Assembly: GCA_902580765.1 (NCBI GenBank)
Contig: CACHLW010000009.1
Coordinates: 1 to 40,411, forward strand
From: an uncultured Alphaproteobacteria bacterium
GTDB lineage: Bacteria > Pseudomonadota > Alphaproteobacteria > HIMB59 > GCA-002718135
Direction: 5' to 3'
DNA: 40,411 bases
Shown here: in pieces, positions 1 through 8,752 of the stretch
Layout: each line of letters opens with the position of its first letter
Numbering within the stretch: the stretch's first letter is position 1
Made by a program: the position numbers and the translations under genes
The notes under the pieces: model-generated
The model's database searches: none
What the model saw: only the letters and a program-made list of their open reading frames with translations
What the model was told of the DNA's origin: nothing

Positions 1-1
1 T

Positions 2-334
2 AAATCACATATTCAATATTTTCTTGGTAATTATCGAGAAGTTTCTCATTGTAAAATGTTGTTGTCTAAAGATATTAACTTTTTAGGCTTAAAAAAAGAA
101 AACGGAGATTTTAATTTAAAAAGAAATGTAGTCATAAATTGGAAAAGTAAAAATGAGAAATTGTATTATTCAGGTCTTCAAATTGTATCTAAAAATATCT
201 TTAATAATAGAAAAAAAATATTCTCTATGAATGAAATTTGGACAAAACTTATTAAAAAAAATCAAATTAAAGGGTATGTAATTCCTTCCAAAATTAGACA
301 TATTGGGGATAAAAAATCAATTTTAGAAAATTAG
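2..334 (+). CDS. MurU-like sugar-1-phosphate nucleotidyltransferase, 3' end (partial)
   Basis: The reading frame is open from the left edge, so this is the last 110 residues of a longer protein; the ATG at 56 is internal. The tail motifs YSGLQIVS, FSMNEIW and IRHIGD match the C-terminal pattern of MurNAc-1-phosphate or mannose-1-phosphate nucleotidyltransferases (Y-T/S-G-I/L-Q-I, then F-S-L/M-N, then a closing H-V/I-G). In the MurU route such an enzyme makes UDP-MurNAc during recycling of cell-wall sugars. In many alphaproteobacteria a gene of this kind lies in the order tsaE-amgK-murU-addB-addA-trxA. Here trxA follows after 46 bp, so addB and addA are absent from this place. The nucleotide-binding N-terminus lies outside the window, so the exact substrate cannot be read. 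The family call is fairly firm, the substrate is inference. Confidence 0.6.
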   Translation, partial: KSHIQYFLGNYREVSHCKMLLSKDINFLGLKKENGDFNLKRNVVINWKSKNEKLYYSGLQIVSKNIFNNRKKIFSMNEIWTKLIKKNQIKGYVIPSKIRHIGDKKSILEN

Positions 335-380
335 ATTTGATTTAGCTTGATTATAGATAAATATTTCTTACATAACAATT

Positions 381-701
381 ATGTCTACTATAGCTACAAA
401 CGACCAAAACTTTCAAAATGATATATCTTCAAATGAACTACCTGTGGTAGTCGATTTTGGAGCTGAATGGTGCGGCCCTTGTAAAGTGCTTGATCCAATT
501 CTAGAAGAAATTGCTGAAGAGAACAAAGATAAAGTAAAAATATATAAAATGAATATTGATGAGAATCCCATGACCCCACAGAAATACGGTATAAGAGGAA
601 TTCCAACGATAATGATATTTAAAAAAGGTGAGTTAATTGATACTAAAGTTGGGAGTCTTCCGAAAACAGCTTTAGAAAACTGGATTCAATCCAATTTATA
701 A
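381..701 (+). CDS. trxA: Thioredoxin
   Basis: A 106-residue protein of the normal size for thioredoxin 1, a cytoplasmic disulfide reductase that receives electrons from thioredoxin reductase. The active site WCGPCK is at residues 30-35 with cysteines 31 and 34. The buried acid is D25, and the cis-proline loop GIPT has P75. No Shine-Dalgarno sequence stands before the ATG, and no well-spaced promoter is clear in the 46 bp upstream. The last 6 bp overlap the 3' end of the opposing folC, so the two genes are convergent. In related genomes trxA is often read in the same direction as folC and accD, so its orientation differs here. Confidence 0.97.
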   Translation: MSTIATNDQNFQNDISSNELPVVVDFGAEWCGPCKVLDPILEEIAEENKDKVKIYKMNIDENPMTPQKYGIRGIPTIMIFKKGELIDTKVGSLPKTALENWIQSNL

Positions 702-1955
702 TAATTTTTTTCTAATTTTTCCTATTAAATACAAAGAACCAGTAATTAAATATATCATTTGCCGATTAGATCTAAAATATTTTAAAGCGTCGTTAATATT
801 ATTTATTTGTTCACATTTAATCGAATGAACATCACAAATTTCATTTATTTCTTTAGTTTTAAATGAATTTTTTTCATCTGGAATTTCTATAGCTAAAACT
901 TTAGACACTCTTTTTTTTATTTTATTTAAAAATAAACTTGCTTTCTTATTATTCAACATTCCAAACAAGACTACAGGTTTTATTTTTTTAGTTTTTAAAA
1001 ATTCATTTAGTTTTTCCGCTCCTTCAATATTATGTGATCCATCAAGAATTATTTTTTTATTTTTATAATTAATAATTTCTAATCTTCCTGGCCAAACTGT
1101 TTTTTTTAAAGCTGCATTAATTTCTCTCGTATTTAATTTATACCCAATATTGTTCATAATTTTTGCAAAATATATAGATATTGAGGCATTTTCTTCCTGA
1201 TGTTTTCCATTCAATGAAGGTTGGGAATACAAATACTTTTTATTATCAATTTTTATTTCAAATTTATTTTTTAATGATTTTGTAACTCGAAATTCTTTTC
1301 CATAAAAATATTTATTTTCAAATCTATTTAATTTTTTTTGAATATGATATTTTAATTCTTTTTTTTGTTTACCAACTAAAACAAATTCACAATTCTTTAC
1401 TATACCCAATTTTTCATTAGCAATTTTCTTAAGTGTTTTTCCTAGAAATTCCTCATGATCAAAACTAATTGGTGTTAAAATACTAAAAATTTTTTTTGGT
1501 ATTATGTTAGTTGCATCCAATCTACCTCCTAATCCAGTTTCTAAAATAAGAAAATCAGATTTTGATTGTTTAAATAATATAAAGGCTGCAGCTGTTGTGA
1601 TTTCAAAGAAAGTTATTGGTTTACCATCATTTATTTTTTTTACAAATTTTAGAGTTTTGTAAAGTTTATTTGTGCTTACTTCCTTATTATTAATTATTAT
1701 TCTTTCATTAAACCTAGATAGATGTGGTGAGATATATGCATCACATTTATAGCCATTTTTAAACAAAATATTTCTTATAAAACTTTGAACTGAACCTTTT
1801 CCATTTGTACCCGCAATATGAATGGTTTTTGGGAGATGATTTTGTGGATTACCTAATTTTTTTAATAATAATTTTAGTCTGTCTAATGATAGATCTATAT
1901 ATTTAGGATGAAGTTTTACTAATTCATCTAACAACTTTTCTGTCTTAGATTTCAC
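696..1955 (-). CDS. folC: Bifunctional dihydrofolate synthase / folylpolyglutamate synthase
   Basis: A 419-residue Mur-ligase-fold enzyme that adds glutamate to dihydropteroate and to folates, using ATP in the cytoplasm. The P-loop GTNGKGS is at 49-55, ETGLGGRLDATN at 139-150, the FDHEEFLG segment at about 165-172, and DGSHN at 305-309 in place of the usual DGAHN. The start is GTG at 1955: the codon just upstream in frame is a stop, so no earlier start exists. It is the last gene of the long minus-strand run, 3 bp after accD, and its 3' end overlaps trxA by 6 bp. The pairing accD-folC is common in alphaproteobacteria. Confidence 0.95.
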   Translation of the reverse strand: MKSKTEKLLDELVKLHPKYIDLSLDRLKLLLKKLGNPQNHLPKTIHIAGTNGKGSVQSFIRNILFKNGYKCDAYISPHLSRFNERIIINNKEVSTNKLYKTLKFVKKINDGKPITFFEITTAAAFILFKQSKSDFLILETGLGGRLDATNIIPKKIFSILTPISFDHEEFLGKTLKKIANEKLGIVKNCEFVLVGKQKKELKYHIQKKLNRFENKYFYGKEFRVTKSLKNKFEIKIDNKKYLYSQPSLNGKHQEENASISIYFAKIMNNIGYKLNTREINAALKKTVWPGRLEIINYKNKKIILDGSHNIEGAEKLNEFLKTKKIKPVVLFGMLNNKKASLFLNKIKKRVSKVLAIEIPDEKNSFKTKEINEICDVHSIKCEQINNINDALKYFRSNRQMIYLITGSLYLIGKIRKKLL

Positions 1956-1958
1956 TTA

Positions 1959-2801
1959 TTAACTTATATGATCTAATACTTTGTATAAAGTTTCTTTGAG
2001 GTTTTTTCTATGAGAAACAATATCTACCATTCCATGATCTTTTAGATATTCAGCTTTTTGAAAATCTATAGGTAATTCTTCTCTGATAGTATCTTGTATA
2101 ACTCTTTTACCTGCAAAACCTATCGTAGCACCTTGTTCTGCTATTGTTATATCACCCAACATTGCAAAAGAAGCTGTTACTCCACCGGTTGTGGGTTCAG
2201 TGAGAACTACAATGTAAGGTATATTATTTTGATCTAATAAATCAACAGCAGCAATTGTTCTAGGCATTTGCATTAAGCTTACAATTCCTTCCTGCATTCT
2301 TGCTCCACCGGATGAGGTAACAATTACATAAGGTAATTTTTTTTCTATAGCAATTTTAGCACCTTTAACTATTGCTCCTCCAACTGCTCTACCCATAGAA
2401 CCACCCATGAACTCAAAATTCATGAGCCCCGATATAATTTCTTTATCATTAATTTTCCCCTGAATAAGAATGAAAGCGTCATCTCTATTTGTTTTTTTTC
2501 TGTATTCTTTTAACCTATCTTTATATTTTTTTTTATCTGTGAATTTTAGTGGATCATCAGAAATTTTGTCTGGGATAATTTCACTATAATCTCCATCTTT
2601 AAAAAACAATTTTATCCTATCTTCTGCAGACATTCTAAAATGATAATTGCAATTAATACAAACATATAAATTTTGTTTTAAATCTTTATGGTGAATCATA
2701 TTTCCACACGAAACGCAGTTATTCCACAATTTTTCTGGTACATCTCTTCTTTTTACAAGAGAGGATAGTTTGGGTTTAACAAAATTTGTTAGCCAATTCA
2801 T
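1959..2801 (-). CDS. accD: Acetyl-CoA carboxylase carboxyltransferase, beta subunit
   Basis: A 280-residue subunit that, with AccA, moves the carboxyl group from biotin to acetyl-CoA to give malonyl-CoA for fatty acid synthesis. The N-terminal zinc ribbon has C29, C32, C48 and C51. The crotonase-like carboxyltransferase domain follows, with GGARMQEG and the C-terminal segment GFAGKRVIQDTIREELP. The start overlaps the trpA stop by 4 bp (ATGA), which suggests translational coupling. The partner gene accA is not in the window. Confidence 0.97.
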   Translation of the reverse strand: MNWLTNFVKPKLSSLVKRRDVPEKLWNNCVSCGNMIHHKDLKQNLYVCINCNYHFRMSAEDRIKLFFKDGDYSEIIPDKISDDPLKFTDKKKYKDRLKEYRKKTNRDDAFILIQGKINDKEIISGLMNFEFMGGSMGRAVGGAIVKGAKIAIEKKLPYVIVTSSGGARMQEGIVSLMQMPRTIAAVDLLDQNNIPYIVVLTEPTTGGVTASFAMLGDITIAEQGATIGFAGKRVIQDTIREELPIDFQKAEYLKDHGMVDIVSHRKNLKETLYKVLDHIS

Positions 2802-3592
2802 ACTCTAGTTCCATTTTTTAAATCTTTTGAAAACTTATCAATTTCTGATAACATTTTTTCTTTATTATTTAAATTTTCTTCAATAATTTTAATTATACTT
2901 GATCCAACTACTGCACCATCAGCTATTTTGCATATATTGTTCACATCTGTTGAGTTTTTAATACCAAATCCAGGGATAACTGGTAAATTTGTATATTTTT
3001 TGATAAAAGCCACTGATTCTTCAAGTTCATTAAGATCAGCAGATTTTTGACCAGTAATTCCCATAACACTAACATAATATAAAAAACCACTTGCATTACT
3101 TAATATTAATTTTAACCTTTCTTCATTAGTTGTAGGAGTGATTAATCTAATCAGATCAATCTCATTATTTTTTAGTTCATCTATTAAATCTTCATCTTCT
3201 TCAGGTTGTAGATCAACAATAATTAAACCATCGACCCCATTTTCTTTGCATTTTTTTACAAACTTCCCAATTCCAAAATATAGAATCAAATTATAGTAAC
3301 CCATCAATATGATTGGGATATCATTTTTTATTTTTTTTGCCTCAGCAGCTAAAGTAAAGATATTTTCTAAATCAATTCCTTTTCTTATTGCTCTATTACT
3401 TGATTGCTGAATTGTTGGTCCATCAGCCATAGGATCAGAAAAAGGCATTCCAATCTCAATGATATCAGCACCATTATTAATAATTGTCTTAATAATTTCT
3501 AAACTGGTACTGAAATCAGGATCACCTCCAGTAACAAATGTTACTAGTTTTTTTTCATTATTTTTAAATGCCTGACTAATTAAATTAGTCAT
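2798..3592 (-). CDS. trpA: Tryptophan synthase alpha subunit
   Basis: A 264-residue TIM barrel that cleaves indole-3-glycerol phosphate to indole and glyceraldehyde 3-phosphate and passes indole to TrpB. The catalytic glutamate is E46 within EIGMPFSDPMADGP, and the second acid is D57 of the same segment. The phosphate-binding end PGFGI is present. It directly follows trpB with no spacer and overlaps accD by 4 bp. There is no trp leader or attenuator in front of the trpF-trpB-trpA group. Length and motifs are normal. Confidence 0.97.
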   Translation of the reverse strand: MTNLISQAFKNNEKKLVTFVTGGDPDFSTSLEIIKTIINNGADIIEIGMPFSDPMADGPTIQQSSNRAIRKGIDLENIFTLAAEAKKIKNDIPIILMGYYNLILYFGIGKFVKKCKENGVDGLIIVDLQPEEDEDLIDELKNNEIDLIRLITPTTNEERLKLILSNASGFLYYVSVMGITGQKSADLNELEESVAFIKKYTNLPVIPGFGIKNSTDVNNICKIADGAVVGSSIIKIIEENLNNKEKMLSEIDKFSKDLKNGTRV

Positions 3593-4801
3593 TTAAATCT
3601 CGATATTTAATTCATCTGCTATTGTAAAAATATCTTTATCACCACGGCCGCACATATTCATGACAATAATTTTATCTTTACTATAGTTTTTTGCTATTTT
3701 CTTTAATACCGCTAATGCATGAGCTGGTTCTAAAGCTGGAATTATACCCTCTAACTTGCAACAATATTGAAAAGCTTCTAATGCTTCTTTGTCAGTCGCT
3801 GACATATATTTAACTCTTTTTTCCTCAAATAAAAATGAATGTTCAGGACCAATTCCTGGATAATCTAATCCTGCAGAAATAGAATGTGCCTCCTGAATTT
3901 GTCCAGTGTTTGATTGAAGCAAATAGGTTTTATTGCCATGCAATACACCTGGTTTTCCACCAGTTAAACTAGCTGCATGCTTATCTGTGTTTATACCATG
4001 ACCAGCTGCTTCAACTGCAATCATTTCAACATTAGAATCATCCAAGAATTCATGAAATAAACCTAAAGCATTAGAACCACCACCAATACAAGCCATTAAT
4101 AAATCTGGTGATCTTCCTTCTGCATTTTCAATTTGATTACGTACTTCTTTTCCAATTACTGATTGAAAATCTCTTACCATAGCTGGATATGGATGAGGTC
4201 CTGCAGCTGTTCCTATTATATAAAAAGTATCTTTAACATTTGTAACCCAATCTCTTAACGCTTCATTCATAGCGTCTTTGAGTGATTTTGAACCAGTATT
4301 AACAGATCGTATTTCTGCACCTAGTAATTTCATCCTAAAGACATTTGGTGATTGTCTTTCAATATCTTTTTCACCCATATAAACTATACAAGGTAAGCCA
4401 AATAAAGCACACACTGTTGCTGTAGCAACTCCATGTTGTCCTGCTCCTGTTTCTGCTATAATTCTAGTTTTACCCATTTTTTTTGCTAGTAAAATTTGAC
4501 CCATACAATTATTAATTTTATGAGCGCCTGTATGGTTTAATTCGTCCCTCTTGAAATAAATTTTTGGCCCTCCAAGATCGTTAGTAATTCTCTCGGCTAA
4601 AAATAATGGACTTGGTCTACCAACATATGTTTTTAAGTAATAATTAAAATCATCAATAAAATTTTTATCATTTTTTATTTTTTCATATTCCTTTTCAACT
4701 TCTAGAATCAAAGGCATTAAAGTTTCAGAAACATATCTTCCACCAAATTTACCGAAATATCCTTTGTCATTTGGATAACTTTTATATGTATTTTTAAGCA
4801 T
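3593..4801 (-). CDS. trpB: Tryptophan synthase beta subunit
   Basis: A 402-residue PLP enzyme (fold type II) that condenses indole with serine to tryptophan in complex with TrpA. The PLP lysine is K95 in [10 protein letters not shown], the substrate loop ETGAGQHG lies at 117-124, and the PLP phosphate loop GGGSNA at 240-245. The start lies 8 bp inside the 3' end of trpF, and its stop touches the trpA start codon, so the pair is likely made together. Nothing in the sequence departs from an ordinary TrpB1. Confidence 0.98.
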   Translation of the reverse strand: MLKNTYKSYPNDKGYFGKFGGRYVSETLMPLILEVEKEYEKIKNDKNFIDDFNYYLKTYVGRPSPLFLAERITNDLGGPKIYFKRDELNHTGAHKINNCMGQILLAKKMGKTRIIAETGAGQHGVATATVCALFGLPCIVYMGEKDIERQSPNVFRMKLLGAEIRSVNTGSKSLKDAMNEALRDWVTNVKDTFYIIGTAAGPHPYPAMVRDFQSVIGKEVRNQIENAEGRSPDLLMACIGGGSNALGLFHEFLDDSNVEMIAVEAAGHGINTDKHAASLTGGKPGVLHGNKTYLLQSNTGQIQEAHSISAGLDYPGIGPEHSFLFEEKRVKYMSATDKEALEAFQYCCKLEGIIPALEPAHALAVLKKIAKNYSKDKIIVMNMCGRGDKDIFTIADELNIEI

Positions 4802-5423
4802 TTTTTAATTTTTCGATAAAATTATTTATAATGTGATTATCCTTAATGCCAAGCTCTTTTTCTACTCCTGAGGATAAATCTACTCCAAATGGATTTATAT
4901 CATCAACTATTTGCTTAATATTATTTGTATTAATCCCCCCAGATAAAAACCATTGTTTTTTAGTTTTAAGATTTTTTATTATATTCCAATCAAAACTCTT
5001 AGAATTTCCTCCAGGTAATTCACCTTTCAAAGGTTTGTAATCAAATAAAAAATAATCAACACTTTCATATTTATCAATTTTATTTAAGTCATGATTATTA
5101 TTTATTGAAATTGATTTAATAATTTTTACGTTCATTTTTTTTACATTTTCAATGTATTGCTCATCTTCTGAACCATGTAATTGTACAAATTTTAATTTTA
5201 AATTATTTATAATTTTTTCTAATTCATCGATATTTTTATTAACAAAAACACCAACGCCATTAATTTTTAAGTCTTTAGATAAATTTTGAAGGATTCTTGC
5301 ATTTTCAAATGATATATTTCTTGGACTTTGTTTATAAAAAATCATACCAAAAAAATTTACTTTATTTCTTTCACAGCATAGAAGTGTTTCATTATTTTGT
5401 ATTCCACATATTTTTATAATCAT
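4794..5423 (-). CDS. trpF: Phosphoribosylanthranilate isomerase
   Basis: A 209-residue single-domain TIM barrel that isomerises N-(5-phosphoribosyl)anthranilate to CdRP in tryptophan synthesis. The general base is C6 in KICGI and the general acid is D128 in LFD. The phosphate-binding ends SGGI (161-164) and VDLSSGVE (181-188) are present. It lies 3 bp after pyrF and overlaps trpB by 8 bp. The remaining tryptophan genes (trpE, trpG, trpD, trpC) are not in the window. Confidence 0.96.
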   Translation of the reverse strand: MIIKICGIQNNETLLCCERNKVNFFGMIFYKQSPRNISFENARILQNLSKDLKINGVGVFVNKNIDELEKIINNLKLKFVQLHGSEDEQYIENVKKMNVKIIKSISINNNHDLNKIDKYESVDYFLFDYKPLKGELPGGNSKSFDWNIIKNLKTKKQWFLSGGINTNNIKQIVDDINPFGVDLSSGVEKELGIKDNHIINNFIEKLKNA

Positions 5424-5426
5424 GCT

Positions 5427-6110
5427 TTATGATAGTGATTTATTTATTTCTTTTAAAACTTTTAGGGGATCTTTAGATTCGGTAATTGGTCTACCAATAA
5501 CTAAATAATTTGCACCTAATTTAATAGCCCTTTCAGGTGTTTCTACTCGTTTTTGATCATCACTTTTTATATTATTGTTAATTCTGATACCAGGTGTTAC
5601 GATTATAAAATTTTTTCCTACTTCTTTTCTAATAAATTTTATTTCCCGAGGACTACACACTACACCGTCTAATTTATTTTTTTTAGCTGCTTGTGCAAAA
5701 CTTTTCACTAATTTTGTAACATTTTTTTGATTATAATACTTTTTTGTTTGTATACTGTCCATGCTTGTTAAAATTGAAACACCTAAAATCTTACTATTGT
5801 CTTTAAAAGAACTAGATACTTTCATCATCTTATCACCACCTGATATATGCACTGTAGTAAAAAAAGGTTTCATTTTAATAATTGCTTCTAAACCTTTTTC
5901 AACAGTATTTGGTATATCATGTAATTTTAAATCAAGAAAAATTTTGGGACAGATTGAATAAATTTTTTTATAACCTTCTAAACCAAAATGAAAAAAAAAC
6001 TGATAGCCAATTTTAAAAGCATAAGCATCTTTTTTTAAGATATTTACTAGATTTATTGTTTTATTTAGGTTTTTAGAGTCTAAAGCAATTATTATCTTTT
6101 TAGTATGCAT
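5427..6110 (-). CDS. pyrF: Orotidine 5'-phosphate decarboxylase
   Basis: A 227-residue TIM barrel that decarboxylates OMP to UMP, the last step of de novo pyrimidine synthesis. The catalytic chain is D60-K62-D65 within the DLKLHDIPNT motif, helped by D11 and K33. VTPGIR and VIGRPIT supply the phosphate and base contacts near the C-terminus. The start overlaps the 3' end of ihfB by 11 bp, and trpF follows after 3 bp. The length is normal for the bacterial group I enzyme. Confidence 0.96.
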   Translation of the reverse strand: MHTKKIIIALDSKNLNKTINLVNILKKDAYAFKIGYQFFFHFGLEGYKKIYSICPKIFLDLKLHDIPNTVEKGLEAIIKMKPFFTTVHISGGDKMMKVSSSFKDNSKILGVSILTSMDSIQTKKYYNQKNVTKLVKSFAQAAKKNKLDGVVCSPREIKFIRKEVGKNFIIVTPGIRINNNIKSDDQKRVETPERAIKLGANYLVIGRPITESKDPLKVLKEINKSLS

Positions 6111-6408
6111 CTTCTATATTAGGAAATTCTTTGTCATTTATTATTTTATGTAAAATTTTTCCTATTTTAAAGTGTAGCTTGTAACTTTTATTTTTGAATA
6201 ATTTTTCATTAGTTTTAGGATTTCTAACAAATTTTTCTTTATTTACTTTTCTACTTAGAGTCCCAAACCCTCTGATTTCAATATTTTTTCCATTTTTAAG
6301 AGAGTTTGACATCATTTTAATAAAAATATTAAAAAGTAACTCTATATCTTCAGTGTTTAAATTATCATGTTTTTTTTGAAGTTTTTCTAGGATTTCTGAT
6401 TTTAACAT
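6100..6408 (-). CDS. ihfB: Integration host factor, beta subunit
   Basis: A 102-residue HU/IHF-family DNA-bending protein. The core GFGT is at about 47-50 and the arm tip RNP at 62-64, where P64 would intercalate into DNA. The position just after rpsA, a well-known alphaproteobacterial neighbour pair, and the HFKIGK end favour IHF beta over HU. Its partner ihfA is not in the window. It follows rpsA after 5 bp and overlaps pyrF by 11 bp. HU cannot be fully excluded from sequence alone. Confidence 0.85.
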   Translation of the reverse strand: MLKSEILEKLQKKHDNLNTEDIELLFNIFIKMMSNSLKNGKNIEIRGFGTLSRKVNKEKFVRNPKTNEKLFKNKSYKLHFKIGKILHKIINDKEFPNIEDAY

Positions 6409-6413
6409 TAATC

Positions 6414-8114
6414 CTATTTTTTTAAAACTGAACCTAAAATGTCTCCTAAAGAAGCACCTGAAGCACTTGATCCATATTTACTCAACGCTTCCTTTTCATC
6501 TCTAATTTCTAATTCTTTAATAGAAAGATTTAAGGTTCTATTTTTTGAATCTATAGATAAAATTATTGAGTCTACTTTTTCATTTAATGCAAAACGATCT
6601 GTTTTATTTTCATTTTTATCATTAGATAAATTTGATCTTTTAATAAAACCAAATATTTCCTTTTCTTTATCTAGTTCAATTTTTAAACCTTTTTCATCAA
6701 TCTCTACAATTTTTCCAGTAACTGTTGATTTTAGGGGATTATCTTCAATATAATCTTGGAGAGGATCACTATTTAAATGTTTCACACCTAAGCTAATTCT
6801 TTCTTTCTCAGCATTTATATCAAGTATTTTAACAGTGATTTTTTCACCTTTTTTTAAATCTTTTAAAATTTTCTCACATTCTTTCTCATCCCAACTTAAA
6901 TCAGATATATGTACCATGCCGTCAATTTCATCTATTACTTTAACGAAGATACCAAAATCTACGATGTTAACTATTTCTGTTTCAAAAGTATCATTAATAT
7001 TGAAGTTTTCCCTAAGCTTAACCCAAGGATTGTCCTTCATTTGTTTCAAGCTACAGTTTATTCTTTTTCTTTCATCATCTATATCTAATATCAGAACATC
7101 TATAGTATCATTTATATTTGTAATTTTTGAAGGATGCGGTGGTTTTTTTAACCAACTAAGTTCATTTAATGAAATAATACCATCATACAGGTTGTCAATT
7201 AAAATATGAACGTTGTTATCATTCATGCTTACAACTTTAGCTGATTTTTTTTCTTTGATTTTTATATTTTCTTCTACTTTGTCCCAGGGATTATCTGTTA
7301 ATTGCTTAATACCAAGACTTAATCTAGACAATTCTTCATCAAATTTTAGAACTTTTATTTTGATTGTTGAATTGAGTTCAAGGACATCAGATGGATTATT
7401 AATCTTTGTCCACGAAATATCTGTAACATGCACAAGACCATCAATACCACCTAGATCAATAAATGCTCCATAGTCTGTTATATTTTTAACTTTACCTTCA
7501 ACAACTGAACCTTCTTTTATGTTTTTTAGCAGTTCAGATCTTTGTTCCTTAAGTTCATTGTCTGTTATTGCTTTTCTTGATACAACAATATTTCCTCTGT
7601 ATTTATCCATTTTTAGAATCATAAGATCCAGAGGTTTGTTTAATAGTTCTTTTGTATCTTTTATAATTTGCCTTGTTTCAATTTGACTTCCAGGAAGAAA
7701 AGCAACCACTCCATCTAGATCAACACTCATGCCACCCTTGACTCTGTTGAATGGAACACCTGTAACAATTTTATTTTCATTAAAGCTCTCTTGTAAATTA
7801 TGCCATGCTTTTTGTTTAACTGCCTTCTCTCTTGATAGAAGTGTTTCTCCATTGGCATTGTCTACATTCTCAATAAATACCTCTGTCTCATCACCAACTT
7901 CAATATCAGATTTTTGTCCAGGTCTAGAAAATTCACTTAACGGAACTCTTCCTTCACTTTTTAAACCAACATCTATTGTAACTATTTCATTTTCAATTGA
8001 TATTATCTTGCCCTTTGCAATACTTTTTTCTTTGGCAGAAGATTTTTTTAGAGAATTAGTGATTAAAATATCGTATTCTGAATTACTAATTTTATTTTCA
8101 AGTTGTTGATTCAT
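6414..8114 (-). CDS. rpsA: 30S ribosomal protein S1
   Basis: A 566-residue protein with six S1 (OB-fold) repeats at about 31-98, 115-182, 201-270, 287-357, 375-446 and 463-533. This is the architecture of proteobacterial S1, which brings mRNA to the 30S subunit. Repeats 3 and 5 keep the typical DYGAFIDL and DFGIFVKV strands. The start overlaps the cmk stop by 4 bp (ATGA), so there is no separate leader of the kind that lets S1 control its own mRNA in Escherichia coli. S1 is of special use here because most genes in the window lack a Shine-Dalgarno sequence. Several long antisense frames inside it are shadows. Confidence 0.98.
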   Translation of the reverse strand: MNQQLENKISNSEYDILITNSLKKSSAKEKSIAKGKIISIENEIVTIDVGLKSEGRVPLSEFSRPGQKSDIEVGDETEVFIENVDNANGETLLSREKAVKQKAWHNLQESFNENKIVTGVPFNRVKGGMSVDLDGVVAFLPGSQIETRQIIKDTKELLNKPLDLMILKMDKYRGNIVVSRKAITDNELKEQRSELLKNIKEGSVVEGKVKNITDYGAFIDLGGIDGLVHVTDISWTKINNPSDVLELNSTIKIKVLKFDEELSRLSLGIKQLTDNPWDKVEENIKIKEKKSAKVVSMNDNNVHILIDNLYDGIISLNELSWLKKPPHPSKITNINDTIDVLILDIDDERKRINCSLKQMKDNPWVKLRENFNINDTFETEIVNIVDFGIFVKVIDEIDGMVHISDLSWDEKECEKILKDLKKGEKITVKILDINAEKERISLGVKHLNSDPLQDYIEDNPLKSTVTGKIVEIDEKGLKIELDKEKEIFGFIKRSNLSNDKNENKTDRFALNEKVDSIILSIDSKNRTLNLSIKELEIRDEKEALSKYGSSASGASLGDILGSVLKK

Positions 8115-8752
8115 TTTAATTTTTTAAAAATTATCTGATTAATTTGGTTTGTAGTTTCCTTAAAATTACCATTATTATTTATTATAAATGCATTTTTTGG
8201 TACAACCAATGGCGAGTGTTTTCTACGTTTATCTTTATAATCTCTCAATTCTATTTCCTTCAAAATTTTTGGGTATATAGACTTTTCGCCACTATCAATC
8301 AACTGTTTATATCTTCTTTTTGCTCTAATTTTTGAATTTACCTCAATATATAGTTTTAAATCAGCTTTTTTAAAAACTACTGAACCTATATCTCTTCCAT
8401 CAATTACAAAACCATGAAAATTTTTATTTTTTTTTACAAAATTACGTTGTAATTTATTTATGAATACCCTGACATAATTATGCACAGCTATTTTTGAAGC
8501 TAATTCACCTATTTTTTGAGTTCTAATTTTCTTACTTTTTCTGTAAGAAATTTCTTTAATTTCATTTATTGTTTTTTTTATTTCGTTAATATTATTAAAA
8601 TTGATATTATGTCTTAATAAAATAAAAGCTAAGCGCCTGTAAAGAATTCCTGAATCTAAATGTTTTAATTTCCATTTATTGCTTATATACTTTGATATTT
8701 TTTCCTTTCCTGAAGCAGCAGGCCCATCCACAGTTATAATTACATTTTTCAA
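8111..8752 (-). CDS. cmk: Cytidylate kinase with an altered P-loop
   Basis: A 213-residue NMP kinase that phosphorylates CMP and dCMP. CMP-site residues are kept: DGRD at 118-121, and R170, D174 and R177 in the LRDYKDKRR segment. The P-loop is odd. Residues 10-18 read GPAASGKEK where the family has GPAASGKGT, so the Walker A threonine or serine is lysine and the glycine before it is glutamate. The start is TTG at 8752, overlapping the aroA stop by 4 bp; no ATG in frame fits the N-terminus. It overlaps rpsA by 4 bp. The neighbour order aroA-cmk-rpsA supports the name strongly. Confidence 0.9.
   Translation of the reverse strand: MKNVIITVDGPAASGKEKISKYISNKWKLKHLDSGILYRRLAFILLRHNINFNNINEIKKTINEIKEISYRKSKKIRTQKIGELASKIAVHNYVRVFINKLQRNFVKKNKNFHGFVIDGRDIGSVVFKKADLKLYIEVNSKIRAKRRYKQLIDSGEKSIYPKILKEIELRDYKDKRRKHSPLVVPKNAFIINNNGNFKETTNQINQIIFKKLK

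Noticed and set aside
337-374. Possible trxA promoter (TTGATT repeats with AT-rich -10 strings)
   Set aside because: No pair has a 16-18 bp spacing that also leaves a sensible start site. In such AT-rich DNA these strings are frequent by chance.
6439-8109. Several plus-strand frames of 86-126 codons inside rpsA
   Set aside because: They are antisense shadows of a highly conserved S1 gene, with low-complexity Ser/Phe/Ile content and no family resemblance.
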